Below, piece after piece: positions 10,901 to 23,412 of a DNA stretch of 64,000 bases (its first letter is position 1; each line of letters begins with the position of its first letter). Location of the stretch: contig JAGYXB010002069.1 in assembly GCA_022495005.1 (NCBI GenBank), positions 2,542,001 to 2,606,000 on the forward strand, written 5' to 3'. Source of the stretch: Rhyacophila brunnea. Its lineage: Eukaryota; Arthropoda; Insecta; Trichoptera; Rhyacophilidae. The notes under the pieces were generated by a model. That model was not told the DNA's origin, did not search any database, and saw nothing but the letters and a program-made list of their open reading frames with translations. Both the position numbers and the translations under genes were made by a program.

Positions 10901-13110
10901 AGCCAATTAAAATATGTATTATTAATATTATGTGTCCCTAATTAATAATGCGCTATAGACCGCGCTGACAAATTCACAAGCATATTAAAAATAATATTAC
11001 CCACTTCTTTCGATTTTGAAGACATATAATAATTGCAGTGAAATTGTTCTTCTTGGAATCACAATCCTGAGTGGACATTGGTCACTTCAAACAGACTTCC
11101 TTCTTGATCCAGGCTGATGATTATGATGGTGTATGGATTGTAGTATCTCCTTTAAAATATTGAATACTTATAGTTTGAAGTCAATTGCATGACATTATAT
11201 GTACACCAGTACATTACTATTTATACTATGTATACAAATTAATTTTTATTTTATTTTATTTTATTTTGTTTTCTAAAACTCTTTATTTAAGTATTAAGGC
11301 GCATGGTTGCTACATCAGTCCCTTGCAGCGTCATTTTCGGATAAGGAATTGTGGCACTGAAATCTTTTCATTCTGACACGTCTATAGCGTCATGGAAGGC
11401 GGCCGAATATATATGGCGGGTGGAAATGGGGTAACTCAAATCATAGATTAACTATTGAACAAACATAAAATAGAAAAGTTTCAAAAACAAAATATCAATT
11501 ATAAAAATCCTAGAAAAATCGTGAAGAAAGTTTGCATCTGTTATGTACCTACGTTGCTTTCCTGACAATAGCCTAATAACTACACATATCTAAATTGATT
11601 TTAAATCTTAGTATTTTAGTTGCATTGTTAATAATATGTAACACTTTGGCCAACAAATATTATGTCTCAATATTACTGGTTAAAATATGATAAATAAAAC
11701 AATCTATCTATTGTTCTTTGCTTAGCATCCTTTTAGCATCACACATTTTGATAACGTCAGTTATTGCGTTTAATACCATAGTATTAAAAATAAGATTAAA
11801 GACTCTTTTGACACGTAAGTTTCTATATAGCATCTGTAACATAATAAATGTAAACGGATGTTTAATAATTGATACAACATAATTGGTCAAAATATTGAAT
11901 TGCCGAGGGTCATTCAATTGTAATAAACATTGTATATGCTAGATTTTAAAACTTTGTAGAAAATTGTGTTCTGACGGAAAAGAAATAAAAGAAATTATTG
12001 TAGGCGGGTGAGAGATACCTACATGGGCGGAAATAGTATTTTTTGTGATTGTGCGCATGCTTGTCATATCCGCCTACAAGTAGATACCGCCTACTTGCAA
12101 TGTCAAACATTTAGTTGGATAACAATCAGTGACAGTTCTTCGTCGGATATCGAAATCGAAAATATTGTATTCTTTTGATTTTTCGTTCATCGTGGTCATA
12201 TTCAAATTCAAATTCAATTTTTTACATTAGAAATTATTAATTCAAGATGTTCACACCATGACATTTTAGAAACAAAGAAATATTATTTAAACAGTATTAT
12301 ATAAAAGTTATTAAACAGTAGAAAAGTGTTAATACAAATATGTATATATAAATTAGATACAACTAAGTACACCGAGTGAGCTAAGCTATGTTAAGAATTT
12401 ATAAAACAATGCCCACCTATAATACTGCCCCCATTTGGAAAAAGGCAGCTTTTCTACAAAAATCACAAATTGAGTTAGTGAACGGATAATGCACTACGCG
12501 AAATTCTGAACTATTTGACGTATAGTCTAAAGCAGAATAAAATTTATTTCAGTATAAAATCGACATATTTTTTTTCGTTTTTTTCCATGAAAACGTCAGT
12601 TATTCTAAGCAAGAAGATAGTATAATGGGATTTATAAGCAAAATCACAACATCGATTGAAAATATACTGGTTTTTGCTTTTATTTTATTTTACTATCACT
12701 TTTGCTTATAAATGTTTAAAAAACGTGTATGTTCATTATCTCAAAATGTGACTTTGGCAAATAGCTGTCTCTTTGCTTATGAGGGCAGTATACTCATCCT
12801 CACGCAAGTGGAATATGTCAATATCAGAAGTGATTTGGTTAGCAGTAAACGGTAACAGTTAAGCAATACATAATTCTCTTGAATCTCGTAGGTCACTTCT
12901 GCCTTTGAGATATTTTTGCCTTTTACCGCGAAGGATGGTTTCCAATCCTGGTGTCATAAATAATTTTAATTTACATGTGCCTGTCAATTACCTGCATGTT
13001 CGCAGCCATGCTATATTCTTGGTCGGAACCGTTTCCCTCTGTTAAACCTATCAGGCACCATCAGAACTAATCCACTGGATAGACGAATTCATAAAGTTCG
13101 TTAGATGTAG
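10901..13110. other. Intergenic stretch with minor repeats
   Basis: Mostly AT-rich without an open frame I would defend. 11998-12098 has a short inverted pair (ttgtaggcggg and ccgcctacaag, then ccgcctacttgcaa). 12365-12430 resembles the beginning of repeat family R2 (gtgagctaagc, acaatgcccacct). No gene or RNA was recognised. Confidence 0.4.
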
Positions 13111-13118
13111 GTGGCAGC

Positions 13119-13522
13119 CAGTGACGTCCCTAGACAAAATACCGCCCCATGGCAACGCCACAATGACGCCCCATTTTTTTATACAGTATATTTTATCATC
13201 CTTTCATGACTCCAATATCTTAAAAATGGGTTGTATTGATACATTAGATATTACTAACTAAGTACGGAAGTAAACTAGACATCGCGAACCCAACAAAAAA
13301 AGTGCAGCACCGTTAAACCTTTTATGTGAATTAATACATTTTGTTTCCAACCAGTGAGCTGATTTTTTAATGTAAGGATATTTTCGTTATTACTATGTGT
13401 ATGTAGCTATTTCTATATAGGTATACCAACCAAATGATTCTCCTCGATTTGCCGCCCTTCGAGTAGCTGCCGCCCCCAAGCGACGCTCAATCTGTCCCCT
13501 CAACCCCCACGGGACGCCACTG
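13119..13522. mobile_element. hAT element, family H2, with 8 bp TSD
   Basis: Terminal inverted repeats cagtgacgtccct and gggacgccactg (13119 and 13522 are the outer bases), flanked by perfect 8 bp duplications gtggcagc at 13111-13118 and 13523-13530. The length is 404 bp. There is no transposase, so it is non-autonomous. An inverted, longer and interrupted relative is at 61668-62786. Confidence 0.85.
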
Positions 13523-13998
13523 GTGGCAGCGAAAAACTAGGCTCCGCAAAGAGCCTTTTTCGTCATACATCATATGAAATCAATCTATTGGAGATTTTAC
13601 TGTACCATACGTAATAATGTTTCAATTCAATAACAATTCTTTCATAAAAATACGATGATATATTGTAAATTGTTTGGACAGTGTTTTTAAAATGACCACT
13701 GTTTACCTTCTGAAAATGCTGAGTACTAGAACAACTTGAAGGTTTCTGTTTTAATAGAGTAGATTATAACACGCTGTGAAAAATTTGTAATAATTATGAC
13801 TTTAAGTTATTATGACGTATATATATGTGCACATATTTTTAAAAGCTACCGCGTTGCAGTGCTTTATCATAATATATTTGAAATGCTGTAAAACAATAAC
13901 GTAATTTGGGATTATCAAGTAATGACTATATGTAGGTATTTGAAAAGACTTGAGAAAATATGTTATAACCAATAGAAAAAATGTTTTTGAAAAAAGTA

Positions 13999-14080
13999 AG
14001 ACACCCCGCAGGAATCGAACCTGCATCTCTCGGGTATCGCCCTCACGCACATTAACCACAATGCTAAAGGAGTCACACTT
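13999..14080 (-). repeat. tRNA-like SINE head or tRNA pseudogene
   Basis: The minus strand reads gcaggttcgattcctgc, a perfect B box inside a five-base-pair T stem, preceded by an A-box-like tttagcattgtggttaa. The 5' acceptor strand does not pair with the ggggtgt of the 3' strand, so a working tRNA is unlikely. It is probably the head of a third SINE family or a decayed tRNA. Confidence 0.45.
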
Positions 14081-16586
14081 AATTACCACAAATTTTAACT
14101 ATTGACCTTTTAGTACTCACTGAAGCACCAAATTGAGCTACTATTTAGCGATCGGCTTTTGTATTTTAAATCAAAGTAGGTATTACTTTGATTACTTACA
14201 GACGTCACGGATCACTCCAAGATTTTTTGTTTGTAACTTACTTGAACTTGCTAATAGTTTTAATTACCTAACAATTTTTTTATTCAACGAATAATTTACA
14301 AGATTTAAGAATGTAACAAAATAAAATAGTTAATATTTATGTATTTGTTCATCAACGGTACTTAAAATAACAATTCATATAGTTTCTGTTATAAGACATC
14401 ACTGACATACATCTTCTCCCTTGGAGATACAATTCCAGGGTAGGATTTGTCTTCTTCCATAAGCGCCGTTCACTGACTCGTATTCTTCGCCATTTCTCTT
14501 TAGTTGACAGACCTTCCCGTCCTTACCCAGTTTACCTCATTCTTATGAATACAGTACAATAATGATTATATTATAATAAAACAAAATAGATAACATGGGT
14601 AAATAAACAAAATACAAAATATCATTAAAAAACAGTGAAAAAAAGTAAAATATTTATTAATTAAGATCAAAGAGATTTTGAAAACTACAAAGTGCATTGA
14701 TGATGAGTCAATAAACAAATTATAAGAAAGAGAACGAATTCCTAGGAAGAACGATGCATTTAATTTTAATAATAGTTTTATTTATAAACAAACATAAACG
14801 TGAAATAGCTCACAAGTTTTCGTACGAAACACAAAACTGCATTATACTCACGAGCTTAAACATCGCCCGCCCCATTCATGCTTCCAAAATGTGCAATGCA
14901 CATGGGCGGTCGACTTTAGAGGGCGGCTAACATTTCTTCCGGTTTCATTTCAAGTCAAGTCAAATATTATAATGCTGAAAATTTTATCTCGTTTAACAGA
15001 TAAACGTTTAAAAGATATGTACCATATTGTAGAAAGAACTAAAATGTGTCAAATAGATATTTTACCGTATATCGCTTTCTGCATACCTACATAAAGTATT
15101 GAATTATTAGTCAAAGAGTATCAAACATTTTTGACGGCCTTAATTATACCTAGACAAATAACAAGAACTATAATATATTACGAATAATTGTATTCTGATA
15201 TGTACCACACTGATATCGTTGATAGAGCGTCCGTCGCTTAAAGCTTGGGTACATTGATAAACTAGTGGACGCAGCATGTGAGACATAGAAGGACCACAAA
15301 AAGGACTTTACTCATAGATATTTTGAGCATGCACATACAAATTCAATTCTTTCGTAAATCGATGCATATAGATGAACGTGGTTTAAAAATGCATTGAAAA
15401 AACTCTAACTACATTTCAGTAAGTTTAAATATAGCAATGCATCGGTTACTTAACATTGTTGTTCTATTCTTTGCACGTTTCAACATAAGTACATGAACTA
15501 ATACAGTGCACCATGGTCCTCACGTCCTGAAGCGAGCCCCCTACCTATACTCAAGTTTAAGGGCTGTTTGATGTTCTACAGTAGTGTTCACAGGAGGTAA
15601 AATTAATGGTATTCCATATATTTTTAGCGATTTTATTGTATTTAAACAAATCTTCATGAATTAATTATCGAGTTATCGAGTCGTCGACACTCATCATCAT
15701 AATATGGAGTACTAAACACAACCCTCTTTTGTTTTAGCTAATTAAGTAAGATGCGACCCTATGCCATATTAGATAAATAGCCACTTTTATTTGTCAGGAA
15801 ATACACTAAAAATAATTATAAAATAAAATTCTACACGTGCTATTTTAGAACGTTAATATTCTTCAAGTAAAATTGCGCCGCAGGCGACTATTACTATTAG
15901 AGTAAAGTTTTGTTGTGTGTTTATCTCACATAACTGCTTGACCCGCCATGTTGGCCTCCTTTTAACCTTATCACTGCCAGCCAATTTCCACTAGGTGATT
16001 CTACTAGGGTCACCTATTTTTGGAATAAAATAAATCCCTTAAAAAATATGAAATAGGAACAGAATGATAAATATTTGTGAAAACTTACCAAATCAACATG
16101 TTTCTCGAGTTTATCGTGAATATTTTCATACTAAAATGATAAATATTGTATAGAAAATATACACAAATAGTTTATTCAGAAATTATAACGTTTACTAGCA
16201 CCCGCGAGTTAACTCGTCTGTGGCACCGATCAGGTGAAGTCCAGACCCCCAAGTAAGAGTTATGTCAGCCGCCCTTTGTTGGCCATGCAATGCAAATTAT
16301 TATATACCTACGGTTGAAAATGACTTTGTAAATTGCAATTAATTTGTAGCATTTGGCTTATTTTGTTAACAATTCAATGTAATATTGGTATTATGTATAT
16401 AAGATAGTGTACAGGACGAGGTATATCAGAAATGACGTCGGATTGTACCAGTGTCTAATATTCACGAATTGTGTTACAGCAACGGCACGGCTGTCGAATA
16501 CAATGGAAAACCTTCGCAATAAAAAATCCTGCACAATTATCATTCTCTTCAAATTCTCAAAAATCTTCAACATTCACTAAAGCCTC
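14081..16586. other. Intergenic stretch, one shared repeat
   Basis: No gene seen. About 15500-15600 (cctgaagcgagccccctacc, then ctacagtagtgtt) is the reverse complement of 39690-39790 and marks another dispersed repeat. Around 14850-14945 there is a GC-richer patch (catcgcccgccccattc, gggcggtcgac) without an open frame. Confidence 0.4.
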
Positions 16587-16965
16587 AATTACATTGAGCT
16601 TCTTTACGAGCTGTTTACAAGCGAATATTATAATATTAGCGAATTTACAATCTGCCTGTAAAGTCGCCCAGTGTAATCATCGAATAAGCTAATAAGCAGG
16701 TTGTAAACATTCTACCGAGAAAAGTTGAAAGCCGGTCAAATTTACACGCTACACGCCAGCGTGTGGGCCTACTGCGTCTGCGCAGTAGAGCGCAGTACCA
16801 ACCTCCCGGTAAAAAAAACGAACTACGTTCTGTCAAAATAGTCACTGGCTTGTGGCTTCTCAGCGAATGGAAAGTTTTGTGTGTAATCATCAAATCGCAG
16901 TAGCTGAATCGCCCGCTTTTAAATTCGCCAATAAACAGCTCATAAAGAAGCTCAATGTAATTGAC
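16587..16965. repeat. Inverted-repeat element related to family M3
   Basis: Arms beginning caattacattgagcttcttt and ending aaagaagctcaatgtaattg enclose about 315 bp. The interior tags ctgcgtctgcgcagtag, accaacctcccggtaaaa and gttctgtcaaaatag match the interior of the M3 copies at 30.0-31.9 kb and 35.0 kb. It encodes nothing and is probably a MITE. Confidence 0.6.
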
Positions 16966-17580
16966 CCATAAGAGAAGTGACTCGAATAAGAAGATGTAAG
17001 AATCAAACAGCCAAAGAAGAATAAAAAAGAACATTTAAATGAACTACCTACCTACTGGAAGAGAATCAAATAACTTTTTCATAATAAAAACTAAAATAAC
17101 GAGGAAAGCATAATCGTCGCTAGTAATTGATTAGGCGGTGTTGTAGTTTTCGAGTCATTTTGCAATTATTATTTATTTTTCAAAATATAATAATTTTCAT
17201 TTTGCGTGACTAGCCCAATTAAAATCATCCAGTGCGATGCCCCGAGCCGGAGCTCTGGCTCACGATGCTGTAATATGGCATTTACATTATTATTTTACGA
17301 TAAAACTAAGTAGATAGCTTATTATGTTCAAGATGTAGTTCCTAGAATTTTAAATAACATGACGAGAATCATTTTCTATTTATTCGAGAATAGATATATG
17401 TTCTTATTTTTTATTTTTCCTCCTACTGCTTTCTTGTTTCCTGTCTTCATCCATATAATAAATAGTCACTCATTCTTATCCTTCCTCTAGGTCGCTTCCG
17501 CTAAGGTAGCTACCTGGTCAGGATCTTTAGACTCCTGTCATCAGGAATTCGTTCAATGTAGCTCACTCATCGCAGTATTT

Positions 17581-17839
17581 CAGCGCTCGAAATGGCAAAG
17601 TTTACGAACAGGAGCGCTTGACAATTCTCTGAAGATATTTACATAGTTTATATTTATTTATTTATTTTAGTATCAAATTTTATGTGTATTTTATAAAGAC
17701 AGAAAAAATAGATGTTCTATTATATGGCATATCTAGCTCAGACAGTCAACATATTTTTTCCACGAGACGAAGCGATAATTTTACCGATTTAATAAACCGG
17801 AACGGCGCTCCGGTGCGCTCCGGTCCATTTCGAGCCCTT
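17581..17839. mobile_element. hAT MITE, family H1
   Basis: Left end cagcgctcgaaatggc, right end ccatttcgagccct, with the family interior (tctattatatggc, agctcagacagtcaa, cacgagacgaagcg, cggaacggcgctcc). An 8 bp duplication is not clear, so the ends may have mutated. Confidence 0.75.
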
Positions 17840-18897
17840 TGTTTATGTAGATAATATTTAACGATACAATTTGTATGTAGCCGAGATTAGTTACTATGAT
17901 ATTCGGTTATATATTTGTTTGCTATTAAAGGAGTAATTATTTGACGACACTCACTTTTGATTCAACTTCGCCACTAGAAGAGTATTTTTGCTAGCTATGC
18001 GTTTGTTGTCTATGCGTTGTTTTTTATGTAGGTACTGTCACCACACAAAAAAACCCTTGGTCCGCAGTTTCAAATTACAAAATCGCAACCTAATCAAAAC
18101 GCTCCCGGCTAAATGTTTAGCTTCCCTGATCCACGTAATAATAATTGCAAAACGCATTCTGTCGGCCGAAGCGGCGTGCCGACGAGGGACAAGGGTGGAT
18201 AATTTTTTTACCTAGGACGGGATCGAGCGGCCATGTGAAGTACCGTTGTTCAGTAACCTTCCCCTCTCTCTTCCCCTCCGTAGAATGGACCCGCCAAAAT
18301 TAAAAGATGTTTTTAAAAAAAAAAAGTCAGTCCGGACCTACCCACCAAAGCGATAACATGAAATAAGTTTCACGCCGGAGGGGCGTGAGGCGTGCCCCCG
18401 CGCAATTAATGACGCTCCCGGCTCATTTTTAAATCAATCGTCAATAACTCGTAATCGTTGTAATACCAATCGGTGACTCGCGCAAAAACCCAACGAAAGT
18501 TAATCAATTCCCTAGTGAGCGAAGAAGTGAATCAGTGCTTAGTGCGCGGGATAATAATGATAAACCGACCCCTAATATAAAGACAGTGCGGTAACTAATT
18601 TAAGACCTCTTCAGATGTAAAACGATGTAATATTATCAATGTTTGCCTATGCCCTAGCGTAAATAAATGTAGTTCCACGTGGGACTGTCAAATCAAAGAC
18701 GTGTTTTATCTTGAATTATGTATCCTGGTGTCCACACATGACCTGAAACCCGAAGTGATACCGGATCAGGAAATCTACCCAGAAGACATGCGAGTTCATC
18801 TTTTCCCCCGGTATCAGTACTTAAAAATCGGCTACATAACGCATTTGACTATGCATATGATCATAAGGATCTGGACATGTAATATTTTAAAGAAACT
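17840..18897. other. GC-richer block of unknown nature
   Basis: 18150-18600 stands out by composition (cggccgaagcggcgtgcc, cgccggaggggcgtgagg, cccccgcgc). A motif acgctcccggct with AT-rich following sequence occurs twice (18097 and 18412). The word tcagtg at 18533 resembles the arthropod initiator, but no clear downstream gene follows. From 18700 to 18850 an open frame holds YPEDMRVHLFPRYQYLKIG, which I do not recognise. It could be the 5' end of a decayed retroelement or a promoter. Confidence 0.35.
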
Positions 18898-18907
18898 ATA
18901 TTATTTT

Positions 18908-19367
18908 GGTCCTCACGTTTGTTTAACGCGTGCGTGCTACCTGTGCTCCTGTATGGCTGTGAGACATGGCATCTTACTAAGCTTCAAGAGGCTCGGCTTT
19001 TGAGCTTTGAGAATCGATGTCTCCGCAGAATCTTAGGGGTACATTGGTACGACCGCGTTACAAACACCCGAGTTCGTGAGCAGACACAATCACGAAGAGA
19101 CGAATTACGTGGCTGGGACATGTATTCCGGATGCCGCCAAAGAGTGCGGCACTTCGTACCCTTGTGGCACAGCCTCAAGGGTTCCGTCGCCGTGGCCGGC
19201 CCTCCCTCACCCTGCAGCGATGCTACAAAAGCGACCTACGTGCTGCAGGTCTGACATGGCGGGAGGCACAGGAGTTGGCGATAGACCGAGGGAAGTGGCA
19301 CCAACTTGTGCTTGCCCTATGCCCCAATGTTGGGACGTGACAGGGTGAAAGAAGAAGAAGAAGAAGA
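18908..19367 (+). pseudogene. 5'-truncated LINE tail with 10 bp TSD
   Basis: The C-terminal end of a non-LTR reverse transcriptase polyprotein: PVLLYGCETWHLTKLQEAR, then ENRCLRRILGV, then after a one-base frameshift near 19108 WLGHVFRMP, RRRGRPSLTLQRC and AIDRGKWHQL. The 3' end is a (gaa)n tail instead of poly(A). Perfect 10 bp duplications atattatttt flank it at 18898-18907 and 19368-19377. This is a dead-on-arrival copy; the polymerase and endonuclease core are absent. The type resembles lineages with simple-repeat tails, but the clade is not settled here. Confidence 0.83.
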
Positions 19368-19377
19368 ATATTATTTT

Positions 19378-21352
19378 CTTATGAACTTATTATGTCTTGA
19401 TTTTCTCCATAAAAAACGTCAATAATTATTATAATACACTTCATTCATAAAAATAAAATATTATAAATATTCATGTAGAATTTATGTTTTTATTATGTAA
19501 ACTATTTTCAGGTGCCTAGTTATAGAAAAACGTTTTCAAATATTGTGAGATATAAAAAGAGGGAGAGAAAATTTTTCGCAATGGTATTCTGTGAGAGTGT
19601 GAAAGAGACGGAATATTGAAAAATAGAGGAAGGAAATAAACAAGGGGCCAAATTGACACGCGATTTTCTCTGAAAACTGAATCTGCACTCAATACGGGAT
19701 ACACTAAATAGAAAAAACGTGGCAAGCTGCACGCAGTATAGAAATGGATACATTTGTATAGTGGGTCGAATGAAAAATCATACTAGACCTTGTAGAATAG
19801 GGTGTTTCATAAAAAACTAAATGAAAACAATTTAAGTTAACTTTTAATAGAAACTGAAATGTCGGAAAATATTTACAAAAATCTTTATATTTTTTTCAGT
19901 TATTACCTAATGCTACTCGGATGCTCATTAGATGAAACATCTTTCGAGGCCATTTCATCATCCATATTATAATATACTCTATAGAGTAAATATGGTGTAG
20001 TGTAAGATTTGCTATTTGCTAATAAAAAATAAAATTGGTATACTGGAAATTTCAAAATTGGTTTCAATATTACATAAAATAAAATAATATACCCGTATAT
20101 ATACATCAGTTAAAAAATAATTTGTAAATAATTATGTAAGTTAATAGCGTTTAGCTTGCCTACTTCATAAGCATTTTTGTAAGGTAGTAAATTTTAAATC
20201 TATACTGGCCGGTAAATGGAATATAAAATTATCATAAGTTAAAACAAAAAATGCATTTAAAAACTTCTGAGAGCACATACCTGCAGGTAGGTCCAATCAC
20301 TTCGATATAATTGTATATCATGTTGATGTTGTGCATTTGAGTTTATTTGAAGCAGCTCGTTTATCTTGCCCACTTCACATGCAATTTTGTTAGATAAGCA
20401 ATAATCCTTAGATCTTTAGTTAGATAGAAAAAACTGAATGAAAATTTATCATAATTAGTCGGCGAAAATACATATATTATGTATTATTTTGTTTTTATTT
20501 TTTAAATATTGTATAAAATGAGTTGATTATACGCATGTGACATAAAGATGGGACGTTCCTTTGTTTTTCTCATTACGTGCGTCCAACTCAAATATAGCGT
20601 TGCCCATTAGATATAATTAGCATGTTATTTTAATTTCGTAATTAATTTGTAATTAACAGGTCCGCAGTGAATGAGTGATAAAATTTATAAAATAAGTGGA
20701 TATCAGAATAAAGGTTTTTGGATTTGGTACGGTTACAATAATATATAAACATAATAATTGGAAAATACCTCTTTTTACGAATTTTTAATATATTCGATAA
20801 TATTGTTGGTTATTTTCTAGTTTTCTTGTAGCAATAATAACGTAAGTAGTTTCAATATGAAGTGGGCACCGAAATGAGGTTAAAATTTAAATCTTCCATA
20901 CAAATGTTTTTTAATGATTGCGTAAAGTGAGTGTGGCATTTGACTCTAATTAATCACAGTTCTAATGTATGTATTTTTTTTAATTATTCGCATATCATTT
21001 GTTTTGTAGAACTATTATATATCAACAACTAACGTGTACTTGAAATGAGTAAAATTAATGAAAGCTTATTTTTTTTTATTTATATCAAATCTAATTTTGG
21101 TAGGCTCACAATATTGAAACTTCGATATAAATAAAAATATATTAAACCAATGAATTGTGTCAAAACCAATACATTAGCATTAGAGAAAACTTAATAAACT
21201 AATATGGTAGGGCCAATTATGGTGGCCCTAACTTATTTCTTCCCACCTACCTCAAATCCCCAATTATTGTCGCAAGACCAGGCGAACACCAGTCACGGGT
21301 CATCAGTCGACCGTGATAGAGTTACATTCAGTTAAAATACAGTGGACGCACT
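19378..21352. other. Intergenic stretch, nothing recognised
   Basis: AT-rich sequence with no gene, RNA or repeat that I could match to another place in the window. Confidence 0.4.
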
Positions 21353-21354
21353 TT

Positions 21355-21542
21355 TTCGACCATGTCTGATTCTAATAAGATTATATTCACACTTTTTTTA
21401 CGAGAAATGGATGTCATATTAGGTCGATACTTTGACTCATTCACAAATTGAAAAACAATATGTGTACGCCAGACCCAGAATTCGAACCTAGGACCCATGA
21501 TGCTATAGGCCGATGCTTAAGCCGCGCGACCATCGTGGATGC
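21355..21542 (-). repeat. SINE family B, minus strand, likely TSD
   Basis: A complete family B body in reverse (cgaccatgtctgat ... gagaaatggatgtcat ... ccagacccagaattcgaac ... gccgcgcgaccatcgtgg). The flanks gtggacgcactt (21343-21354) and gtgaacgcgctt (21544-21555) match at 10 of 12 positions and are probably the decayed duplication. Confidence 0.8.
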
Positions 21543-21555
21543 CGTGAACGCGCTT

Positions 21556-23412
21556 AGGCTTGTTAAAGCTAAGACTCTATCGCGCCGTGATCTGACACGA
21601 TACGACCGAAGCTGCGTTAACCACAGAGTGACCCCAACGCATCTGTTCGATCTTCGATGCGCTAAATCTGATATGGTTTGAGTGAACGTCGCGTCTATCA
21701 TCCAAACCTGAACTTGTCATCATCATTTATCCCAAAACAGAAGTGAAACCGTAAGAGTGACATTCCGAAACGTTCGTTTACCAGTGCGTGAGTGCGTGAC
21801 CATCGAACCAGCTCCAGCGTGCCAGCCTCTCTCAACATAAAATGTTAGTGCCTGGATCACTATTTAAACCTCCCACCTAGATCCGTAATCCACAAGCATC
21901 TTGAAATTACAGTCCACTGCACAAAGCGCCACCTTTTTTAATAATAAAAATGAACATAAAATAATATGTAGGTAATACTAAGATGAGATCCTTTAACGAA
22001 TTCTGAATTTATAACTTTTTTTCGCTAGACGCGTCTGGTAGGCGGCGTATTTACCTTAATGTTAAAGCTGAATGTTCCACCTGCGTATGCACAGAATTGG
22101 CTAAACAAATCATTCATTCGCTTGTACTATGGACAGGCAAGGTTTACTCTATATTATATATTGCTTATACAGATTATAAACTCATCTGAGCAGTATATTT
22201 TGTACAAAAATTATGTATTCAACAACTCGCCCAGTTATTATGCCGCGAAAGAAAGTGTCTACTAGTAATTTTTAAATAGGTACTAGGTATAATAATTTTG
22301 AAATTGGCAAAGTTCAATAGAAATGGTAGACACTGTCCGTAAGTAACTACTAATTACTTATATTAATTTCTAAATAGATTAACTCATCAAATTTGATGCT
22401 ATGAAAGAAAGCACATAACTAATAAGAATGTAATCAATTTTTAAATAATATAATTTAAACTTTCTAAATTTTAATAGAATTTGCGGATACTACACTATAT
22501 TTTTCAGGCACTGTGTACTATAATAATTATTGTAATTATCAATAAAGTAGGTGTCTTTAAAATCATAATTGAATTTGACACCATTTCTGTAATCATAATC
22601 AAATACGCTTCAAACAATAATTATTATCAAGTGTCTTTTATAGGCACCATTTCTGTTTGTTTGGAATTCCCAAATTGATATGTCTCCAAGCGCGTGTTGA
22701 CATTTAAAAAAATAACATACCACTATGTTACAAGACTTAGTGTTAAATGACAAGACTTAATGTTACTATGTATTATTCATAAATGAAAAACCCAATAAGA
22801 GATTTAGCGTATACACACGTATACTACGACAATTTTAGGTAGATTTTGGCTATTTTTTAACCCTCACAACCATCGCCACATTTATTCACATAAACTTTTA
22901 CCCTCCTGTCTGTATTACGTCACATTTTTGACACCATAATTGTTAATTTTTTTTAAAATATCTATCCTTAAATCCCCAAAATTTAGTTTCAGGTCAATAT
23001 TTTTTGTTTAATTTGTGACGGTATATTTTCTCTGACCCCCCCCCCCCTCCTTTGTCACAAATCATCACAGTATATCAAACCCCCCCCCCCTAGTGCATGA
23101 AGTTAAATAATATGGACGGTTCCTTACGTACCGCGAATGGTTATAATCAAGGCCAGAGAGCACTCGTGGTAAGCAAGACCTTGTTAGTTTTCTAGAAAAT
23201 AAATTCCAATCTATAAGTGTTAGTATTTTAAATTAACATTATCTAATAAGTAATAATACTAATAATGAATGACTTAAAATGCTAATTGTACATAAACGTA
23301 TATTAACATAAAACAGTTTGTCCCTTTAAAAACATATATTTACTCCAGCATGCATAAGTCGTAGTCATAATTCTTTTATTGTAGTTGAATAAAAATTAAA
23401 GGTCATTGCGTC
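21556..23412. other. Intergenic stretch; GC-richer segment and poly-C repeat
   Basis: 21556-21840 is GC-richer (ccgtgatctgacacgatac, gtgcgtgaccatcgaacc) with no recognised product. 22860-23100 looks like a decayed transposon: two long C runs (near 23037 and 23080), gtgacggta and a cacaaatcatcacag segment. The rest is AT-rich without genes. Confidence 0.4.

Noticed and set aside
13999..14080. Functional tRNA on the minus strand
   Set aside because: The T arm is good, but the 5' acceptor strand does not match the 3' strand and the anticodon arm is unconvincing.
23037..23092. Long C runs as a functional G-quadruplex site
   Set aside because: They belong to a decayed repeat with homopolymer drift. 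Nothing else supports function.
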